From contig NZ_JAXIVS010000015.1 in NCBI RefSeq assembly GCF_034259325.1, positions 264,144-328,143 on the forward strand: DNA of 64,000 nt, written 5' to 3'. The translations under genes were made by a program, and so were the position numbers. Below are positions 60,914-64,000 of the stretch, piece after piece; position 1 is the first letter of the stretch, and the number at the start of each line of letters is the position of its first letter. Under the pieces are notes generated by a model. The model was not told the origin of the DNA and made no database searches. It saw only the letters and a program-made list of their open reading frames with translations. This DNA comes from Hyalangium ruber (GTDB lineage Bacteria > Myxococcota > Myxococcia > Myxococcales > Myxococcaceae).

Positions 60914-60975
60914 GTGACTTGGTCCTAAAAAGTTGCGTGATTGACGAGCCGCATGCTGTCTCTTACTTAGCAGCG

Positions 60976-61872
60976 ATGAGGATCTCGCCAACCACGATTG
61001 TATCGGTGCATCCGTTGACCCTGTTGGCGCCAGGGCGCGGCGTTGATCTGCAGGTGCGCGTGTCCGCGCCAGTGAACGGAGGCGACCTGCCGATCATCGT
61101 GTTCTCGCATGGCTTCGGATCGTCGATGGACGGCTACGCGCCGCTCGTCGACTACTGGTCAGCGCGGGGCTTCGTAGTGATCCAGCCGACGCATCTCGAT
61201 TCGCGGCGGCTCGGGCTCGCGGAGGGCGATCCGCGTCGGCCGGTGATCTGGCGGTTTCGCGTCGACGATGTGAAGCGCGTGCTCGACAATTTGGAGCGCC
61301 TCGAGGCCGCGGCCCCGGAGCTCGCGGGCCGGGTTGCTCGAAGTCGCATCGCGATTGCTGGCCATTCGTTCGGTGCCCAGACAGCAAGCATGCTGCTCGG
61401 CGCGCGGATGGTCGCGAGTGGTGGCGACGAGGACATGCGCGATCCGCGGATCTCAGCGGGTGTGCTGCTCGCCGCAGGGGGGCGCGGTGGCGACGATCTG
61501 AGTCCCTTCGCGAAGGAGCACTTGCCGTACTTGGACTCGAGCTTCGAGCACATGGCGACGCCGACGCTCGTGGTGGCCGGTGACCACGATCGATCGCCGC
61601 TGACGGTCCGCGGCCCGGATTGGTTCACCGATCCGTACACGCTGAGCCCCGGCGGCAAAGCACTGCTCACGCTGTTTGGCGGTGAGCACATGCTCGGCGG
61701 CATCTCCGGCTACGAGGTGACCGAAACCACCGACGAGAATCCCGAGCGCGTCGCCCTGGTGCAGCGTATGAGCTGGGCGTTCCTCCGTAGCGCGCTCTAT
61801 CCCGAGGACGCTGCGTGGCGCGAAGCGTGCGCGAGCTTGCCCGACGCGCAGGGACGCATCGATTGCAAGTAA
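60976..61872 (+). CDS. Alpha/beta hydrolase, chlorophyllase/PAF-acetylhydrolase-like
   Basis: A 298-residue hydrolase. The nucleophile elbow is IAIAGHSFGAQTASMLLG, with the oxyanion strand IIVFSHGFGSSMDGYAPL; the acid is in LVVAGDHDRSPL and the His in FGGEHMLGGISGYE. The layout matches chlorophyllase/PAF acetylhydrolase-like or predicted dienelactone-type hydrolases. No signal peptide. It shares its upstream region with the divergent HxlR regulator and is probably controlled by it. The ATG at 60976 starts MRISPTTIVSVHPL. Confidence 0.9.
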   Translation: MRISPTTIVSVHPLTLLAPGRGVDLQVRVSAPVNGGDLPIIVFSHGFGSSMDGYAPLVDYWSARGFVVIQPTHLDSRRLGLAEGDPRRPVIWRFRVDDVKRVLDNLERLEAAAPELAGRVARSRIAIAGHSFGAQTASMLLGARMVASGGDEDMRDPRISAGVLLAAGGRGGDDLSPFAKEHLPYLDSSFEHMATPTLVVAGDHDRSPLTVRGPDWFTDPYTLSPGGKALLTLFGGEHMLGGISGYEVTETTDENPERVALVQRMSWAFLRSALYPEDAAWREACASLPDAQGRIDCK

Positions 61873-61906
61873 GCTTCGGAGGCCACCCTGCAGTCCCTCC
61901 CATCCC

Positions 61907-62491
61907 ATGCCCCCTGCGAAGACCGTCTTGACGCGGCTGCTCCCTGTCGTGCCCCTTCTGATCTCTGGCGTCACATGCGCCACCACGACGCCTGGCGAAG
62001 CAGCGGCTCCGCCCGGGGCCGCTGCCATCCGGCTGCATCCCGGCGCCGAGCCGCCATCGCCCGAACTGGTGGCGCAGCTCGAGGAGTTGGATCTCAAGCT
62101 GTTCGACGCGGTGTTCGGCTGCCGGCTCGACACGCTGGCCTCGCTCATCGCCGAGGACTTCGAGTTCGTGCATGACAAATGGGGACAAACCGCGGACTCG
62201 GGCCCGGCCTTCGTGGAGTCGGTGCGCCAAGGCTGCGAGAAGCAGAAGACCGGCGAGAACTTCACCGCGCGACGAGAACTGGTGCCAGGCACGATGACGG
62301 TGCATGTGCTGAAAGGCTACGGCGCGATGCAGATGGGCACGCATCGGTTCTTCGCGCTGCAGCCCGGGCGTCCGGACCGGCTGACCGAAACCGGCAAGTT
62401 CATCGACCTGTGGAAGAAGCAGCAGGATGGCAGCTGGAAGCTTGCGCGGGTCATCAGCTACGACCACCGGCTGGCCCAGGCCGGCGACTGA
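61907..62491 (+). CDS. SnoaL/DUF4440-like lipoprotein
   Basis: A 194-residue protein with signal MPPAKTVLTRLLPVVPLLIS and lipobox-like GVTC. The mature part has the NTF2-like pattern: LEELDLKLFDAVFGCRLDTL, DFEFVHDKWGQ, TGKFIDLWKKQQDGSWKLAR, as in DUF4440/SnoaL-like ketosteroid-isomerase folds. The enzyme or binding activity is not known. It follows the hydrolase gene by 34 bases and may be in the same transcript. Confidence 0.85.
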   Translation: MPPAKTVLTRLLPVVPLLISGVTCATTTPGEAAAPPGAAAIRLHPGAEPPSPELVAQLEELDLKLFDAVFGCRLDTLASLIAEDFEFVHDKWGQTADSGPAFVESVRQGCEKQKTGENFTARRELVPGTMTVHVLKGYGAMQMGTHRFFALQPGRPDRLTETGKFIDLWKKQQDGSWKLARVISYDHRLAQAGD

Positions 62492-62644
62492 CTCCGCGCC
62501 TCCACGCGATGGACTGAGCCGTGGGCACCCCTGGGGGAACGTGGCCCCTCCCCTGCCCCGTTCCCCCCGGGCGGGGCTTCCCCTCTGACACCTGAAGCAG
62601 CTTCGAGTCCCTGCGGCGTGGCGCGCGCCCCTAGCCCATTGACG

Positions 62645-62690
62645 GCCATCGAATGCGCGGCTATGTATATACACGAGCATGCATATAGAC
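62645..62690. promoter_or_regulatory. Imperfect inverted repeat at the arsR-like start, candidate operator
   Basis: The AT-rich sequence CTATGTATATA, then CACGAG, then CATGCATATAG spans the ATG of the ArsR-type gene at 62679. The outer halves CTAT...ATAG are inverted. It is the only AT-rich patch in the region and suits autoregulation by the ArsR-type regulator. Confidence 0.4.
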
Positions 62691-63005
62691 GCCTTTCAGA
62701 CCCTCGCCGACCCCACCCGCCGGCGCATCGTCGAAACGCTGCGCCGGGGCGAGCGGCAGGTCGGTGACATCGTCGAAGAGGCCGGCGTCCACCAGTCGGG
62801 CGTCTCGCGCCATCTGCGCATCCTCCACGAGTCCGGCTTCGTCTCGGTGCGACCCGACGGGCAACGCCGGCTCTATTCCCTCAAGCCCGAGCCCTTTCAG
62901 GAGCTCGATGCCTGGCTCTCGCCCTACCGGCAGCTTTGGGAAGAACGTCTCGACCGCTTCGGCGCGGCGCTCGAACAACGTCAAAAACAGAAGAGCAAGA
63001 AGTAG
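62679..63005 (+). CDS. ArsR family transcriptional regulator
   Basis: A 108-residue winged-helix regulator: FQTLADPTRRRIVETLRRGE, DIVEEAGVHQSGVSRHLRIL and LHESGFVSVRPDGQRRLYSL are the typical HTH and wing. It lacks the CxC metal site, so it belongs to the metal-independent group often paired with SRPBCC genes. The SRPBCC gene follows 18 bases later, so both form one operon. The C-terminus is Lys/Gln-rich. Confidence 0.93.
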   Translation: MHIDAFQTLADPTRRRIVETLRRGERQVGDIVEEAGVHQSGVSRHLRILHESGFVSVRPDGQRRLYSLKPEPFQELDAWLSPYRQLWEERLDRFGAALEQRQKQKSKK

Positions 63006-63023
63006 CGAACAGGAGCAACGACC

Positions 63024-63509
63024 ATGGCTGAAGCGAAGAACATCATCATCGAGCGCACCTACCGCGCGAGCGCGCAGGAACTCTGGGATCTGTGGACGAC
63101 GAAGGAAGGCTTCGAGTCCTGGTGGGGACCGGTGGGCTTCCGTGTCGACGTTCACGAAATCTCGGCGCGCATCGGCGGCACGCTGCGCTACGACATGATT
63201 GCCCACGCGCCGGAAGTCATCGCCGAGATGAAGAAGATGGGTGAGCCGCTTTCGCACGCGACCCGCGGGACCTTCACCGAGCTCGAGCCGCAACGACGGC
63301 TCGCCCTCACCCACGTCATCGACTTCCTGCCCGGCGTGAAGCCGTACGACAGCACGATGTGGGTCGACTTCATCCCGTCCGGAAACAGCGTGCGCATGGT
63401 CGTGACGCTGAGCCCCATGCACAACCCGGAGTTCAGCCAGATGCAGAAGGAGGGTTTCAGCAGCCAGCTCACCAAGCTCGACCAACGCTTCGGCGCGTCG
63501 ACGGGGTGA
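63024..63509 (+). CDS. SRPBCC (AHSA1-like) domain protein
   Basis: A 161-residue protein of the START/Bet v 1-like AHSA1 group. IIIERTYRASAQELWDLWTT, ESWWGPVGFRVDVHEISARI and GGTLRYDMIAHAPEV match the family. It binds a hydrophobic ligand in a cavity or acts as a cochaperone; the ligand is unknown. It is cotranscribed with the ArsR-type gene, which is the recurrent pair found in many bacteria. The stop is followed by sequence that does not encode anything on this strand. Confidence 0.93.
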   Translation: MAEAKNIIIERTYRASAQELWDLWTTKEGFESWWGPVGFRVDVHEISARIGGTLRYDMIAHAPEVIAEMKKMGEPLSHATRGTFTELEPQRRLALTHVIDFLPGVKPYDSTMWVDFIPSGNSVRMVVTLSPMHNPEFSQMQKEGFSSQLTKLDQRFGASTG

Positions 63510-63554
63510 GACACATCAGCCCAGAGCCATGAGCATGCTGCACATGGGCGGCGG

Positions 63555-63693
63555 CTACGGTGGCTCTGAGGTGGGCTCTCGCGGAGGGTGGTAGTTGGGG
63601 ACGTAGCAGTTCTCTTTCCACTCGTAGCTCACGTCTCCGCATGGCGGCTTGACGTCCGCCACCCGAATCCAACAACCCCCATTGATGCTGAAC
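63555..63693 (-). pseudogene. 3' tail of a Ser/Thr kinase-like gene, cut by IS66-type insertion
   Basis: The minus strand reads SINGGCWIRVADVKPPCGD, then YEWKENCYVPNYHPPREPTS and EPP-stop. This Cys/Trp-rich tail closely resembles the C-terminal end of myxobacterial Ser/Thr kinases (CWxKVDVKPPCGD...CY.P). No upstream part is in the window because the insertion element starts at 63694. The assignment relies on remembered family tails, so it is moderate. Confidence 0.55.
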
Positions 63694-64000
63694 GTAAGAC
63701 CTCGCCGTGCCCCGTCGTGACGGGTTCCCCTTCTCGTGAGACCACCTGCGGCCACACACCAGGAGGTGGTCCGTGGAGTTGGAGAAGGACTTGGAGCAGT
63801 TCCGTCAGGAGGCGCAGCGGCTGAAGGCTGGGCGGCGCAGTGGCTCGTTGCCGTTCCCTGAGGCGCTGCGCGCCTTCGCGGTGCGCTACGCCGAGCACAC
63901 CGTGGCGGCGGGAGGGACGGTGACGGACGCGGCGCAGAAGCTGGGGGTGTCCGGGCCGACGCTCTACGAGTGGCGCAAGGGCCGTCCCGCGGGACATCGC
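63694..64000 (+). mobile_element. IS66-type insertion element, left end (continues past window)
   Basis: Starts GTAAGACCTC at 63694, matching the GTAA- end of IS66-family elements, immediately after the interrupted kinase tail. The first gene inside is a TnpA-like gene with a GTG at 63773. The right end and target duplication are beyond the window. Confidence 0.6.
63773..64000 (+). CDS. IS66-type accessory/helix-turn-helix transposase protein, partial
   Basis: At least 76 residues, open at the right edge. The GTG has AGGAGG six bases upstream (63761-63766). The helix-turn-helix segment GTVTDAAQKLGVSGPTLYEW is typical of small transposon DNA-binding proteins such as IS66 TnpA. The N-terminal half is a charged helix (VELEKDLEQFRQEAQRLKAG). 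It would act with downstream tnpB/tnpC, not visible here. Confidence 0.7.
   Translation, partial: MELEKDLEQFRQEAQRLKAGRRSGSLPFPEALRAFAVRYAEHTVAAGGTVTDAAQKLGVSGPTLYEWRKGRPAGHR

Overview
The window is high-GC DNA with dense, mostly short-spaced genes. The gene content suggests a myxobacterium of the Cystobacterineae type: a kinase/pseudo-cyclase/AAA/TPR fusion, tandem FHA proteins, many lipoproteins with myxobacterial-type signal peptides, a giant TPR protein, and the tail of a myxobacterial-style Ser/Thr kinase. This assignment is inferred from gene families and GC; no rRNA is present to confirm it.

Layout. 1-10.5 kb: end of an SDR, a NUDIX hydrolase, an H1-like Lys/Ala-rich protein, leuS, a 1304-residue kinase fusion, an HSL-type esterase and a membrane protein. 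10.5-13.7 kb: an AT-richer island carrying a two-gene minus-strand operon, a DGQHR-like protein followed by a protein with a HEPN-type R-x4-H motif; this is a strong candidate for an undescribed defence-like pair. 13.8-39 kb: housekeeping and signalling genes (Gfo/Idh/MocA oxidoreductase, 1687-residue TPR protein, MoaB/CinA-like protein, tmk, thrC, zinc-ribbon protein, pcm, recG, greA, two FHA proteins, FAD monooxygenase, lipoprotein, HD-like protein, NlpC/P60-like protein, amidase, 5'-nucleotidase, PLC-like protein). 39.2-47.4 kb: an RNase Z-like MBL protein, an OPT transporter behind a long palindrome, and a 1761-residue protein with two CHAT domains, the first with its His/Cys dyad intact and the second with both residues replaced. 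47.4-52.3 kb: a small protein, cstA-ybdD, a TetR regulator diverging from a hypothetical gene over a 15-bp palindrome, and RNase HI with a C-terminal hybrid-binding domain.

52.3-59.6 kb is a mobile-element graveyard bounded by copies of a tRNA/tmRNA 3'-end-like sequence (36-bp exact repeat at 52376 and 57654, degenerate third copy at 59504). It holds a group II intron with its reverse transcriptase, scattered IS91-family transposase fragments, a truncated tyrosine recombinase, truncated host genes, one intact lipoprotein gene and a YhcG-family PDDEXK nuclease. 59.6-63.5 kb returns to ordinary genes: aldo/keto reductase, HxlR regulator with divergent alpha/beta hydrolase, a SnoaL/DUF4440-like lipoprotein, and an ArsR-SRPBCC pair. 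The window ends with the left end of an IS66-type element inserted in the 3' end of a kinase-like gene.

Limits: assignments rest on motif reading only. Base composition was judged by eye, and start codons were chosen from Shine-Dalgarno sites, overlaps and signal peptides.
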